NCBI GenBank assembly: GCA_947503245.1
Contig: CANNCV010000001.1
Location: forward strand, 371,501 to 435,500
Length of the DNA: 64,000 bases
Source: an uncultured Sphingomonadaceae bacterium
GTDB taxonomy: Bacteria; Pseudomonadota; Alphaproteobacteria; Sphingomonadales; Sphingomonadaceae
Direction: 5' to 3'
Position 1 is the first letter of the stretch. Each line of letters opens with the position of its first letter. Under the pieces are notes generated by a model. It was not told the origin of the DNA. It did no database searches and worked only from the letters and a program-made list of their open reading frames with translations. The translations under genes and the position numbers were made by a program. Shown here piece after piece: positions 1 through 8,397 of the stretch.

Positions 1-29
1 AGGATGGACTTGGTTTTCCCGTGCCATAT

Positions 30-218
30 TCACGCCTCAGGCTGGTACTTTGGAAGGCTAGCCAAGTAGGCTTGAAGTTCGCTCATAGGAATAAGAGTGC
101 GCCGCCCCGCTTTCCGAGCTGTTAAATCGCCACGCTTTAGCGCTACATAAAGTGAGGAGCGTGAGCATCCCGAAAGCCTCACGGCATCGGGGATTGTTAA
201 TGCAATAGGTATATCCAT
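30..218 (-). CDS. Excisionase-like helix-turn-helix DNA-binding protein
   Basis: A 62-residue protein that reads as a single MerR/excisionase-type helix-turn-helix: an N-terminal SIALT-like strand, then VRLSGCSRSSLYVALKRGDL as the HTH and a short wing with RRTLIP. Proteins of this kind act as recombination directionality factors or small repressors in integrated elements. An upstream extension to 287 is open, but the ATG at 218 is preceded by GGAGAA at good spacing, so I chose it. It lies downstream of the integrase and an unknown gene on the same strand, which supports a role in excision or control of the element. Whether it binds the attachment site is an inference. Confidence 0.75.
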   Translation of the reverse strand: MDIPIALTIPDAVRLSGCSRSSLYVALKRGDLTARKAGRRTLIPMSELQAYLASLPKYQPEA

Positions 219-323
219 AATTATTCTCCGCGATGTCAGGGGTTGAAGGTGGACATCTGCGGTTTGATCATTTGCAAGCTGTCGCATTCGGAAGCAAAGG
301 ACAATAAAGGAATTTAAATCAGA

Positions 324-833
324 TCAGGAAGAATAGTGTTTGCGGAATGTGCGTTCTAGTCGCTTCGCTCTGCTCTCCGGAGTCCCAGCTCCAGAAACTA
401 ATCCCGCCTCGACGAATATACGTGCAGCATGTGCGGCTGAACGCGCTTTGCCTTTTTGCATCATTTTATGCATTTCAAAAGCCAACTTTCGATCTTCTGT
501 CCAGCCAGAATGCTCTCTTTTGGGACGACCGCGTTTGCGATTGTCAATTGAAGGTCTGTCAAAAACAGCGCAGAGGTCGTCGTAACAAAGAGCGAGGTCA
601 GGCGGTAAAACGTTGCCTTGAGGGTTACCCTTGTCTTGCGAATAGAGGCTCAAATAAATGCCGATATGTGCCTTTGGCACTACTTCATTATTGAGCATTC
701 CTTTGATTGCTCCACTAGCAACCGCATCGAACAAGAGTTTTTCTGACTCTTGATAAGACTTAGACTTAATATGAGAAAAGAAATCCATTGTCTCAAGGCA
801 TTTTGTAGGAGAAATCCATCGATAACGGCTCAT
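324..833 (-). CDS. Hypothetical protein of the integrated element
   Basis: A 169-residue protein I do not recognise. The C-terminal half is basic and rich in Lys and Arg (KRGRPKREHSGW, then RAKRLERTFRKHY near the end), which suggests contact with nucleic acid. No signal peptide or membrane segment is visible. Its start codon overlaps the integrase stop codon as ATGA, so the two genes are translationally coupled and probably belong to the same mobile element. Confidence 0.6.
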   Translation of the reverse strand: MSRYRWISPTKCLETMDFFSHIKSKSYQESEKLLFDAVASGAIKGMLNNEVVPKAHIGIYLSLYSQDKGNPQGNVLPPDLALCYDDLCAVFDRPSIDNRKRGRPKREHSGWTEDRKLAFEMHKMMQKGKARSAAHAARIFVEAGLVSGAGTPESRAKRLERTFRKHYSS

Positions 834-2140
834 CCCGACACCGTCGAAGCTATTGTGCGAATTGGCGTTACGGTTGCGGCAGCCTTATGAGCGTTGGCAC
901 AATATGCGGCCCAATCATCCATCAAGCGCCTGCGCTTTTCTATCATATCTGTGCGCCTATAGGCCGCCTCAGCTTTGTTGCCGATTGTGTGAGCCAGCGC
1001 CATTTCCTTCATTTCAGATGGATAGGCTGTGCGCTCTTCCGTCCAGTCTCGAAAGCTGGAGCGAAAGCCATGCACGGTTACCATTCGCTTTTGCTTTGGG
1101 TCAATATAACCGATGCCACCAGCCGCAATGCTTGCTTCATTCATGCGCCGCAATAGCATGGCCATCGCCATGCTTGATAATTTGCCACCTTTAGGACCAG
1201 TAAATAGCCACTTGCCCCCTTGTGGCTTTAAAGATTCCAAAATTTCCCTTGCGCGGCCCGACAGGGGCACGCGATGCTCTTTGCTACCCTTCATGCGCTC
1301 GGCTGGAATGCGCCAAACACCGCTAGCAAAATCGACTTCACCCCAAGTCGCGCCAATAACTTCGCCGCTTCGTGCTGCGGTCAAGATCGTAAATTCAAGC
1401 GCCAGCGCAGCCATTGCCTCTCGGCTATGCAACGCGCTGCAAAACTCTCCAATTTGGTCATAAGGCAAAGCAGGGTGATGCCCACGTGATAAACGAGACC
1501 TAGGGGGCAGGATTGAAGCGATATGCCCACGCCATCTTGCAGGGTTTTCGCCTTGTCGATAACCACGCGCTTTTGCACTATCCAATATTGTTTCAATCCT
1601 TCCCCTTATACGGCTTGCTGTCTCTGGCTTACTATTCCAGATAGGCTCAAGAATTTGCAGCACGTGTGCTGTACCAATCTCGGCAACTGGCAGATCGCCA
1701 ATGACAGGATAAACATAGCTGGCCAGAGTATTGCGCCACTGCTGCCGATGCTTAGGGTTACGCCAACTTGCCTCATTCGCGGTTATATAAGCACCAGCAA
1801 CAGCCTTAAACGTTATACCGGCTATCTTTGCCGCCTGTGCGCTGGCAAGGGCTTCATTGGCGATCCTGTCGCGTTCTTCTAGCGGGTCAATCCCTGCCTT
1901 CACCTTTACGCGCAAAGCTGCTGCTGCATTTCGCGCATTGGCAAGAGAGATTGCATCTGTACCTGATGCGGCCCCTAATCCTACATCACGTGACTTGCCA
2001 TTCAGCATGAAGCGATAAACCCAAGAGCGTGCGCCTGTTTCTTTGACAAGCAGATGCAACCCCCCGCCATCCGCATGGCGTCCCGGCTTTGCGTTTTTAA
2101 CTGCCATTGATGAAAGTGCATTACTAAGTTTACGCGGCAT
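830..2140 (-). CDS. Tyrosine recombinase (P4-type phage/island integrase)
   Basis: A 436-residue site-specific recombinase. The N-terminus (about residues 8-95) is the DUF4102-type arm-binding domain, with the GGGLHLLV and RDVGLG signatures. The core-binding domain is at about 105-200. The catalytic domain carries R257 (TAARSGE), the Lys of the beta-hairpin (RMKGSKEH), H357 and R360 (VHGFR), H384 and the nucleophile Y394 (AAYRR), so all catalytic residues are present. Integrases of this family usually insert elements at tRNA 3' ends. The gene is divergent from a tRNA-Ser 3'-end fragment about 170 bp upstream, which fits that habit. Confidence 0.95.
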   Translation of the reverse strand: MPRKLSNALSSMAVKNAKPGRHADGGGLHLLVKETGARSWVYRFMLNGKSRDVGLGAASGTDAISLANARNAAAALRVKVKAGIDPLEERDRIANEALASAQAAKIAGITFKAVAGAYITANEASWRNPKHRQQWRNTLASYVYPVIGDLPVAEIGTAHVLQILEPIWNSKPETASRIRGRIETILDSAKARGYRQGENPARWRGHIASILPPRSRLSRGHHPALPYDQIGEFCSALHSREAMAALALEFTILTAARSGEVIGATWGEVDFASGVWRIPAERMKGSKEHRVPLSGRAREILESLKPQGGKWLFTGPKGGKLSSMAMAMLLRRMNEASIAAGGIGYIDPKQKRMVTVHGFRSSFRDWTEERTAYPSEMKEMALAHTIGNKAEAAYRRTDMIEKRRRLMDDWAAYCANAHKAAATVTPIRTIASTVSG

Positions 2141-2308
2141 CGCCTATCGCTCTTGTTACCATAATAGTTCCCCTATAATACACTGGATTTATGGGAACGC
2201 AACTGGACAGTGCAGGACGCTTTCATAGTCGAACCTTTGAGAAAGCTTAGTAATTCTGGGGTGTTTTTGACATATCTGGATGCTAGCGGATAACTGTTAG
2301 GGGGACAC

Positions 2309-2401
2309 CGTGTCCGCCATTCTTTTCCGGTCTACCGCTTCGCTGTTTGAGACCGGCTCCGAGTTCGAACTTTGTCCCGAACTCTCCGCCATTTTTATAA
2401 G
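2309..2401 (+). other. Attachment-site remnant: tRNA-Ser 3' end plus downstream flank
   Basis: CGTGTCCGCCATT at 2309-2321 is identical to the last bases (with CCA) of the tRNA-Ser(GCT) at 24540-24631 plus the next two bases. The match continues into the downstream flank. A block with the sequence TCTACCGCTTCGCTG and a second block forming a GAGTTCG/CGAACTC hairpin are both present beyond the intact tRNA as well, with about 50 bp missing here between the blocks. No tRNA body precedes this copy. It is best read as one end (attL or attR) of the element that carries the integrase. The overlapping palindrome GGACACCGTGTCC at 2303-2315 may be the recombinase core site. Confidence 0.6.
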
Positions 2402-2681
2402 ACGCGTCTAAAAGGCGTGATTTATAAGTAATTGTGGACATGGGCTATGGATGGGAAACCAACGGTTCGCGCCGAAGCAGCGCGACAGCGCTGCGCAGAC
2501 GACCGAGCATAGCGAGGACAATCCCTGCCCGCCCATGCGCTGTGTATGATTGACATTGATCTCTCTATCTGTTTCGATCGACATATTGAACCCAACAGCC
2601 ATTATAGGGCATCATCTCTATTAAGGCTTAGATCATTCAGGCGGCGCAACCAATGCCAAGCACCCACATTCAAGCCCTCCC
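2402..2681. other. Intergenic stretch without a recognisable gene
   Basis: Between the attachment remnant and the first RHS remnant I see no supported gene. Part of it is GC-rich (around 2465-2540) and could be decayed coding sequence. An open frame from 2546 runs into the RHS remnant, but its first 45 codons match nothing I know. Confidence 0.4.
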
Positions 2682-3457
2682 GCGCTACACTGGCCAGATT
2701 GCCCTGCCTGAGCTTGGCCTCTATCACTACAAAGCAAAGTCTACTCCCCACGCTCGGCGGGTTCCTGCAAACCGACCCCATCGGCTATGAAGATCAGGTC
2801 AACCTCTATGCCTATGTCGGTAATGATCCTGTTAATCTGTTGGACCCTACGGGACTCTCATCCTCTTCCGGCTGTGGTGGCGACGGTACTATCGGGCAGT
2901 CTAGCTGCCGAGGACACGGCACATCTGATAGGCCGAATGTTGTATTTTTAAATCTTCCATCAAATGAAAAAATATCAACCAGCGAAGCAGATTCCATTTA
3001 CGATAGAGGTATCGCTATGGGAGACCCATACGCTAGTCTAGCTCAACAATTTGGGGAAAAGTCAGCATCAAACATAGGCGTTGAAGATTCACAAGATAGG
3101 TTGTTGACTGCGATTGCAATCCGCAACGGAGCGCGTTTGAATGGCGTTAGAGGGCCGACATTGTCTTCAATGCTTAGTCTGGATCAAAGTGAGAGGGATA
3201 GTGTGCTGAGAGAGTATCGAGCCATCAGGTTGGAATTAGCTAAGGCATACGACCAAGCTCTTACCAATGATGTATTGAATAATACTGGGTCAATAGCAGG
3301 AAGGCTAAGTGTTGGTCAGATATATGGCTTTCATCGCGAATTTTTTGCCAGGCATGGTTTAGAGATCACAACATTTGGAGGATCACAATTTTCTGGTACT
3401 AGAAGAGAAGCTAGATTATTAGGGTTTTTCTGGTGTCGCAGTTGTGATGCGGAATAA
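2682..3457 (+). pseudogene. RHS core C-terminal fragment with unknown toxin tip (tip 1)
   Basis: The DNA from 2682 encodes the end of an RHS repeat core: [17 protein letters not shown], then after a frame change [18 protein letters not shown] and the [12 protein letters not shown] hallmark. Compared with the canonical core, bases are missing in the AAAGCA...CCCC stretch near 2735-2755, so the core reads in two frames. After DPTGL the sequence switches to an unrelated domain of about 190 residues, ending RRSCDAE-like with a Cys pair (FWCRSCDAE). I cannot assign this domain. In RHS proteins this position holds a polymorphic toxin. It is an orphan displaced tip, followed after 3 bp by a small membrane protein that could be its immunity partner. 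Confidence 0.7.
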
Positions 3458-3460
3458 ATA

Positions 3461-3691
3461 ATGTTAACAAAATTTCTATTGCTTTCTATACTTTTTACAT
3501 TAGTATTTTTACATTCTTTCTACTCCATCATATGGTTCGATATTAAACAATTTTGTTATTTAGAATATAATTTTCTAGTTATAATATTGATTGTATCAAT
3601 TTTTTCATTAATGAAATTTAACATAAAATACATGGCTTTTTCGATAGGGCTTTATATAATATATTTCTCATACCGTATGGTAGTGGCGTAG
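3461..3691 (+). CDS. Small membrane protein, candidate immunity protein for tip 1
   Basis: A 76-residue, very AT-rich gene starting 3 bp after the stop of tip 1. The protein is almost entirely hydrophobic, with about three membrane segments separated by short polar turns. RHS toxins are normally followed directly by a cognate immunity gene, and membrane-located immunity proteins are known for toxins acting in the periplasm or membrane. The assignment rests on position and on topology only. No family is recognised. Confidence 0.5.
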   Translation: MLTKFLLLSILFTLVFLHSFYSIIWFDIKQFCYLEYNFLVIILIVSIFSLMKFNIKYMAFSIGLYIIYFSYRMVVA

Positions 3692-4074
3692 AAAATTGAA
3701 GTACTAATCTTTCTCTAATATATTTAAAAGTTTTGTAGATCACATCAATGTTTAAACTCACTCATGTCTAAACACAACTGGCACGCAGCTGACGGCGCTG
3801 TCAGACTAACGAGGCATTTTTGATCTGGCATGCTACCAGCAGGCTATGAACCGTAAGTTGAGAGTCAAACCGCCCAGCGCTTTTAAATGCTTCAACTCAT
3901 CGCCTGAGATTATCCGTTTGATGTGATTCCCCAGATCACGCGTCCATGCTCGCGGTATGAAGGCGCAGGGATAAATAACAATACCTGCCTGCAGCTGTTC
4001 GCCAACTGGCAAAGCCCAGCCCCGGGCTTGCCCGGCGGCGTCTGATGAAAAGCATTACCACGATTATGAAGGGT
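3692..4074. other. Decayed RHS sequence around an IS6 fragment
   Basis: There is no gene here. At 3777-3792 the sequence ACTGGCACGCAGCTGAC resembles the RHS segment encoding NGTQLT (also seen near 5530), broken by the left end of an IS6-family element (3793-3919). The rest is unassigned, and no further reading frame is supported up to 4074. Confidence 0.45.
3793..3919 (+). mobile_element. IS6-family element, left-end fragment
   Basis: The sequence from GCTGTCAGACTAACGAGGCATTT to ATTATCCGT matches the left end and transposase N-terminus of the copy at 6175-6868, with scattered substitutions. It stops abruptly at about 3919 inside the codons for SSPEIIR. No right end is present here, so this fragment cannot move by itself. 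Confidence 0.8.
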
Positions 4075-4851
4075 GATGAGAGCGGCGAGCTGGTCAATAT
4101 CAATGCCTATGATGCTTACGGCATCGCTAATGAAACCAACATTTGGTAGGTTCCAATATACAGGCCAGATCGCGATACCTGAGCTTGGCCTCTATCACTA
4201 CAAAGCAAGGTCTACTCCCCCACGCTCGGTGGGTTCCTGCAAACCGACCCCATCGGCTATGAAGATCAGGTCAACCTCTATGCCTATGTCGGCAATGATC
4301 CGGTGAATCTGGTGGATCCTACTGGTTTGAGTTGTACCGAGACACAAAATGGGGATTATGACTGTAAGATCGATATTGTTAGTCAGGATGGCAACAAAAA
4401 ATTAACAAAAGAACAGAAGCAGTTTATTGCGAAATTTAATAAAGAATATACAAAAGCATTTAATAACCTTATTAAAGAAAGAAAGAATGTTACTGTAGGG
4501 CAAAACGAATTTGATAAGGTAGGAGATAGTGGCTTTGATATTTCTGGATCAGAGGTCGCAATAAATCTTATCGAAACTAAGGTTACTTATGAAGTCGGTA
4601 AAACATATGGTGACGCTCTTATGACTATGGCTGGAGATGATCGGACAGGTACTCAGTTACGAATATACGAAACGGCGCGTTCGATTGAGCGCCCTGGTGA
4701 CCTACAAGAACATATTGTTCATGAAGGTATACATGGAACGCGTTCCGAAAGAATGGGAAATCCCTTGTATATAATTCAAGGACAGTCACCTTATAGCGAC
4801 GGACATCAGAAACCCTACAATGATGCCGCTAGGAGGTTGTTAGGCAAGTGA
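4075..4851 (+). pseudogene. RHS core fragment with HExxH metallopeptidase-like toxin tip (tip 2)
   Basis: It opens with RHS core sequence (DESGELVNINAYDAYG), continues as [20 protein letters not shown] in a second frame, then returns to the first frame for [16 protein letters not shown] and [10 protein letters not shown]. An extra T near 4145 and a missing G near 4209 cause the two shifts, and a TAG lies between them. From the GTG at 4303 a frame of 182 codons is intact. The tip is about 170 residues, Lys-rich at first, and contains VHEGIHG (H140, E141, H144 counted from 4303). This is an HExxH zinc-peptidase motif. The function as a zincin-type toxin is inferred from that motif and position. 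The next gene overlaps the stop and could encode immunity. Confidence 0.7.
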
Positions 4852-5339
4852 AGCGTTTATTATCAATAATAATTTTTACTATATTACTCTCTTGCTGTAA
4901 TAATGCAAACAAAGGAGATTTTATTAATAATTCGATTTTTATAAATAATGAAAAAAAAGGGTTTTGTATAAAAAATAATAAATACTATCAATACTGTAAA
5001 GTTAATCAATTATCTGAACCTCATGTCGCTGAATATAAAGAAACTATCGATTATCAAGGGGTCTGTTTCTATACTGATAATCCAATTATAAACGTATTTT
5101 CTTTTTCAAATCCTAAAGTTGGAGATTACGCAATTTGTCAAGGTTCGAAACATACCGTTTTTCAGTGTAATATTGATTGTAACGAATATACTGTAAGATT
5201 GAAATTATTCGGTAGAGAAGATGAAAAGAGTATTTCACCAGTTATTTTAATCTATAAAGTAAGTAATAATGTCATAACACAATTCTGTTTTGAAGAGTGT
5301 ATTTCTAATAAAATATATCGTAGAGTTTCTGTAAATTAA
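4848..5339 (+). CDS. Lipoprotein, candidate immunity protein for tip 2
   Basis: A 163-residue protein starting with GTG that overlaps the tip 2 stop by 4 bp. It has a short signal peptide ending in a lipobox (LLSC, Cys at residue 16), so it should be a lipoprotein. The mature part is Asn- and Lys-rich with many Cys residues ([16 protein letters not shown]). The gene is strongly AT-rich compared with the chromosomal genes to the right, a sign of foreign origin. A periplasmic lipoprotein is a plausible immunity factor for a secreted peptidase. No family is recognised. Confidence 0.55.
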   Translation: MKRLLSIIIFTILLSCCNNANKGDFINNSIFINNEKKGFCIKNNKYYQYCKVNQLSEPHVAEYKETIDYQGVCFYTDNPIINVFSFSNPKVGDYAICQGSKHTVFQCNIDCNEYTVRLKLFGREDEKSISPVILIYKVSNNVITQFCFEECISNKIYRRVSVN

Positions 5340-5412
5340 ATATTTTCAAAATTGAGTTGCGCCGCTATTCAATGGGCCATACTCTAAAAACAAAATTACT
5401 TGCTAGCAAATA

Positions 5413-5790
5413 CCATATGATAAAAATGGTAACCGCACCCAGATCACCCATGATGATGGCAACGTCTTCTCTTATGACTATGACGTGCTCAATCGCAATA
5501 TCCGCATTCGCGAGGGCGCATCGGGCGCCAATGGCACGCAGCTAACATTGCAAGCCTATAATGATCGCGGTACTATGGCCTATATGCTCAAGGGTAAGGA
5601 TTTTAACCCGGGCAACCGCACGATCTACACCTATGATACGGTAGGCCGGATGATCAGGGTACGTCATTCCCTAACGCCTTTTCAACATTTAGCTCAACTG
5701 ATATTAGCGGTATCAATGGGACAGCCGCACTCAGTTATCCAGAATATCGAGCTGTTTTTTAGGAACTCCGCAGGTACAAGCTTTACGTAA
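5413..5790 (+). pseudogene. RHS YD-repeat fragment (tip 3 lost)
   Basis: The open frame from 5413 encodes YDKNGNRTQITHDDG, then SYDYDVLNRN, NDRGTMAYML and IYTYDTVGRMIRVRH. These are typical YD/RHS repeats from the middle of a core, not the DPTG end. After about 5665 the homology is lost and the frame ends at 5790 in unrelated sequence (RNSAGTSFT). No start codon or full core is present, so this is a decayed piece of an RHS gene. The 3' part could be the stump of a third tip. Confidence 0.7.
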
Positions 5791-5841
5791 AGACCCTGGT
5801 TCAAGCGCGCCAACCATAATTGGAACCATAAAGAAATAGAC

Positions 5842-6165
5842 ATGCAGAATATATTAGCCAAAACAGGTTGGGCATTATTCGTAACTTTACTTGCATCTGG
5901 TAGCACTCAAGATAAAGAAAAAATTGAATCAAACTATATAATTAGCTTTCAATGTGCAGAGGTAATAAATATAGCTTTAATCGACTTAAAACGCTCTTTA
6001 TCATATAAAGTGCAGAAAAAACTAGAGATCGCAAGCTGCACTATCAGCGAGGGAAAGGCCAGAGTTGAGTTTTATCCTTCCAATCCTGAAATCCGCGGTG
6101 GTGGACTTATTTATATTATTGATGTTTTATCTTCTGAGGTAATTGAGAAAGTTGGCCTAAGATAA
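5842..6165 (+). CDS. Small exported protein, possible orphan immunity protein
   Basis: A 107-residue protein with a hydrophobic N-terminus (about residues 8-20) that could be a signal peptide or anchor, without a lipobox Cys. The rest contains two Cys residues (FQCAEV, IASCTI) and ends DVLSSEVIEKVGLR. It follows an RHS remnant in the same way as the other small genes of this region and is AT-rich like them. I do not recognise a family. The link to RHS immunity comes from context alone. Confidence 0.45.
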   Translation: MQNILAKTGWALFVTLLASGSTQDKEKIESNYIISFQCAEVINIALIDLKRSLSYKVQKKLEIASCTISEGKARVEFYPSNPEIRGGGLIYIIDVLSSEVIEKVGLR

Positions 6166-6174
6166 CAACTATAA

Positions 6175-6868
6175 GGGTGCTGTCAGACTAACGAGGCATT
6201 TCTGACCTGGCATACTACCAGCAGGGTATGAACCGTAAGTCGAGAGCCAAGCCGCCCGGCCCTTTTAAACGCTTCAACTCATCGCCTGAGATTATCCGTC
6301 TGGTCGTTATGATGTATGTCCGTTTTCCCCTGAGTTTGCGGAACGTCGAAGATTTGCTGGTCGAGCGCGGGATCGACATCTGCCATGAGACAGTGCGGCA
6401 CTGGTGGAACTGGTTCGGCCCGATGTTCGCTGCGGATATCAAGCGGCGACAGGTTAGACTGATGAAAGGCTTTCGTCACTGGCGCTGGCATGTCGATGAA
6501 GTGTTTGTAAAGATAGGCGGCGAGACGCACTATCTGTGGCGGGCGGTAGATCACGAAGGCGAAATCCTAGAGAGTTACGTCACCAAGGCACGAGATAATA
6601 GGGCTGAAAACAGCCGCCTGCCGTTCCGACTAAGACAGCGTGCAATGCCAAGATTTCGACACATGAAGTCGCTGCAAAAGTTCGCCTCAGTCCACGCCAA
6701 TGTCCACAACCACTTTAACTCGCAGCGTCACCTTATCAATAGACAGACTTACAAGACTGCCCGCTCAGCCGCATTAGCTGAGTGGCAAAACCTTACGGCC
6801 TGAACTCACATCGCATAAGGGCTAGCTAAGTCAATCAGAGACCAGTTGCAGTTAGATTAACAGCACCC
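6175..6868 (+). mobile_element. IS6-family insertion sequence, internally deleted
   Basis: The element is bounded by terminal inverted repeats that start GGGTGCTGTCAGACTAAC on the left and GGGTGCTGTTAATCTAAC on the right (read inward). At 694 bp it is shorter than usual for the family because part of the transposase is deleted. The 8 bp on either side do not match, so no target duplication is seen. The left end also occurs at 3793 and both ends at 8147-8315. Confidence 0.85.
6228..6803 (+). pseudogene. IS6-family transposase, internal deletion removes a catalytic Asp
   Basis: A 191-residue reading frame; IS6 transposases are normally about 230-240 residues. The N-terminal zinc/HTH part and the first catalytic Asp (WHVDEVFVKIGGE) are intact. 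The sequence then jumps from ESYVTKARDN straight to RAENSRLPFR. The normal stretch between, which carries the second catalytic Asp of the DDE triad (the VTDxLxSY region), is missing. The C-terminus (QKFASVHANVHNHFN) is normal. The protein should therefore be catalytically dead even though the frame is open. Confidence 0.88.
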
Positions 6869-6910
6869 TAAAGACCAATTGGTGCGTAGCTAATATAACA
6901 GGATGCTAAT

Positions 6911-7390
6911 ATGAAGATCCCGATCAAGTATCTGGCCTTTATTGGCCTATTTTTGAGTTCTAGCTGCGCTGCCAGTGAATCGCAGAATGATATAATGGCT
7001 GAAATAATCTGTGGTCCAGTAGTAGCGGAAATTACTGTGAAATCTATCAATGATGAATTACATTCTATAATTGTTAGCAGAGGCTACACTGTTTATACAA
7101 ATGAAATGACAGTATATTATGAAGGAAATAATTATCGAGTTAGAAATGTCGAAAGATATTTCGATGGCGATGAAGTCATATTTAATTTAACTATCGGTAG
7201 TGGTGATATTAATCGTGAGATTTTAGGAAGAATGATGGGTGCCAACGAGGTATTATCTACTTACGAGAAGTTGTTAATTCATGAAGCAATCATGCTACAT
7301 AAACTCATCGCAAAAAACTGGCCAATCAACGAAAAAGAATTGCAAGAGATAGCTAATAAATGCGATTCTTCAGTGTGGATAGACAATTAA
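6911..7390 (+). CDS. Lipoprotein of the RHS remnant region
   Basis: A 159-residue protein with a signal peptide and lipobox (LSSSC, Cys at about residue 19). The mature part is acidic and contains a predicted beta-rich stretch (YTVYTNEMTVYYEGNNYRVRN), then a helix-rich C-terminus. It starts 42 bp after the IS6 element and is AT-rich. It resembles the other short lipoproteins here in size and export signal but not in sequence. An immunity role for a lost RHS tip is a guess from context. Confidence 0.5.
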   Translation: MKIPIKYLAFIGLFLSSSCAASESQNDIMAEIICGPVVAEITVKSINDELHSIIVSRGYTVYTNEMTVYYEGNNYRVRNVERYFDGDEVIFNLTIGSGDINREILGRMMGANEVLSTYEKLLIHEAIMLHKLIAKNWPINEKELQEIANKCDSSVWIDN

Positions 7391-7457
7391 TTTAGCTAAT
7401 TAACAAAACTTTCTTATAAAATACTTATTTGTTCTATGAAGTGTTTACGGAACCGTT

Positions 7458-7670
7458 GTGATTTTGAAACAACCTGATGGTAGCTGTAGGATGCGATCCG
7501 AGTTATATGACTTTGATTACAAAGAATGGTATCGCGTAGGTAGAAACTTTGAAAACTGGGTTGGATCACTGCGTGCTGGTGAAGGCGAACCTTTTAGCTT
7601 TTACTTTTTCGGAGCACCGCAAATTAGTCCTCCCCCACTTCAATCTGATATGTGTAGAGCATGCCCATGA
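7458..7670 (+). pseudogene. C-terminal stub of a lost protein (possible RHS tip 4)
   Basis: A 70-codon frame opening with GTG that encodes a compact piece (DFDYKEWYRVGRNFENW, then FYFFGAPQI) and ends CRACP, with its stop overlapping the next lipoprotein start. The arrangement of toxin C-terminus coupled to a lipoprotein gene repeats what is seen at 4848. It lacks a ribosome-binding site and RHS core sequence, so I read it as the 3' remnant of a toxin tip. Confidence 0.35.
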
Positions 7671-8056
7671 CAAAAAAGTTTCAAATGTTATTCCCTATAT
7701 CGTTAATTTTTTTCATACTAAGTTCTTGCGATTCAGTGACAGAATTAAATCATGGGTATGAAATGTTAGATGGGGAAGGGAGTGAAATATACCTTTTAAA
7801 AGACGGTCATTTGATATTTTACGATGTATCTTTAATAGCAAAAAAAAATAAAGAGATTATTATCGAGAAATACAGAGCACCATTTGGTGTTACGAATAAA
7901 GAAAAAATTATTTGCGAGTATTTTTCTATATCAAATAAATATATAAAAAAAGTGGATGTAAGTCGCTCCAATAAATCACAAATAATAAACCACAACAAAT
8001 ATAGCTGTATAACGAATAAATATGATATAGGTTATGGAGATTTTATATTTTTATAA
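7667..8056 (+). CDS. Lipoprotein, candidate immunity protein
   Basis: A 129-residue lipoprotein. The ATG at 7667 overlaps the upstream stop; a second ATG two codons earlier is also possible. A signal peptide ends in the lipobox LSSC at about residue 21. The mature region is Lys-, Asn- and Ile-rich (IAKKNKEIIIEKY), with two further Cys residues. It is the fourth small exported protein in this array and again is very AT-rich. No family is recognised. Confidence 0.5.
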   Translation: MTKKFQMLFPISLIFFILSSCDSVTELNHGYEMLDGEGSEIYLLKDGHLIFYDVSLIAKKNKEIIIEKYRAPFGVTNKEKIICEYFSISNKYIKKVDVSRSNKSQIINHNKYSCITNKYDIGYGDFIFL

Positions 8057-8146
8057 TGGGGTTTTTCTAAATCAGATTGGATCTACATAGAGTTCTTTGA
8101 TAATATAGTATTGTCAGATTAAAGCAACTGATTGCAATAGTCGGCG

Positions 8147-8315
8147 GAGTGCTGTCAGACTAACTGAACCTAATGCGGATTGAGGTGGCTGGGATAGGCA
8201 TCGTTTGATGTTCAGCCGCATTAGCTGAGTGGCAAAACCTTACGGCCTGAACTCACATCGCATAAGTGCTAGCTACGCCAATCAGAGACCAGTTGCAGTT
8301 AGATCGACAGCACCC
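8147..8315 (+). mobile_element. MITE-like derivative of the IS6 element
   Basis: A 169-bp unit with both terminal inverted repeats (GTGCTGTCAGACTAAC on the left, CAGTTAGATCGACAGCACCC on the right). The right 110 bp (from CAGCCGCATTAGCTGAG) is nearly identical to the right end of the 6175-6868 copy, and the middle of the element is gone. It carries no transposase and could only move with help in trans. The flanking intervals 8057-8146 and 8316-8397 hold nothing I can name. Confidence 0.8.
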
Positions 8316-8397
8316 TTTTTGGGCATCAGCGAAGACCGGCATATGATAAGATTATACCCATAATACGATGCAAAAGATGCATCAGGGAATAGCGGAG

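Noticed and set aside
2303-2401. A complete tRNA-Ser gene
   Set aside because: Only the 3' end and CCA are present; no acceptor 5' strand, anticodon arm or T loop precedes it.
2546-2681. The upstream part of the open frame leading into RHS tip 1 as a real N-terminus
   Set aside because: Its codons match nothing, and the RHS core homology runs in a different frame just before the tip.
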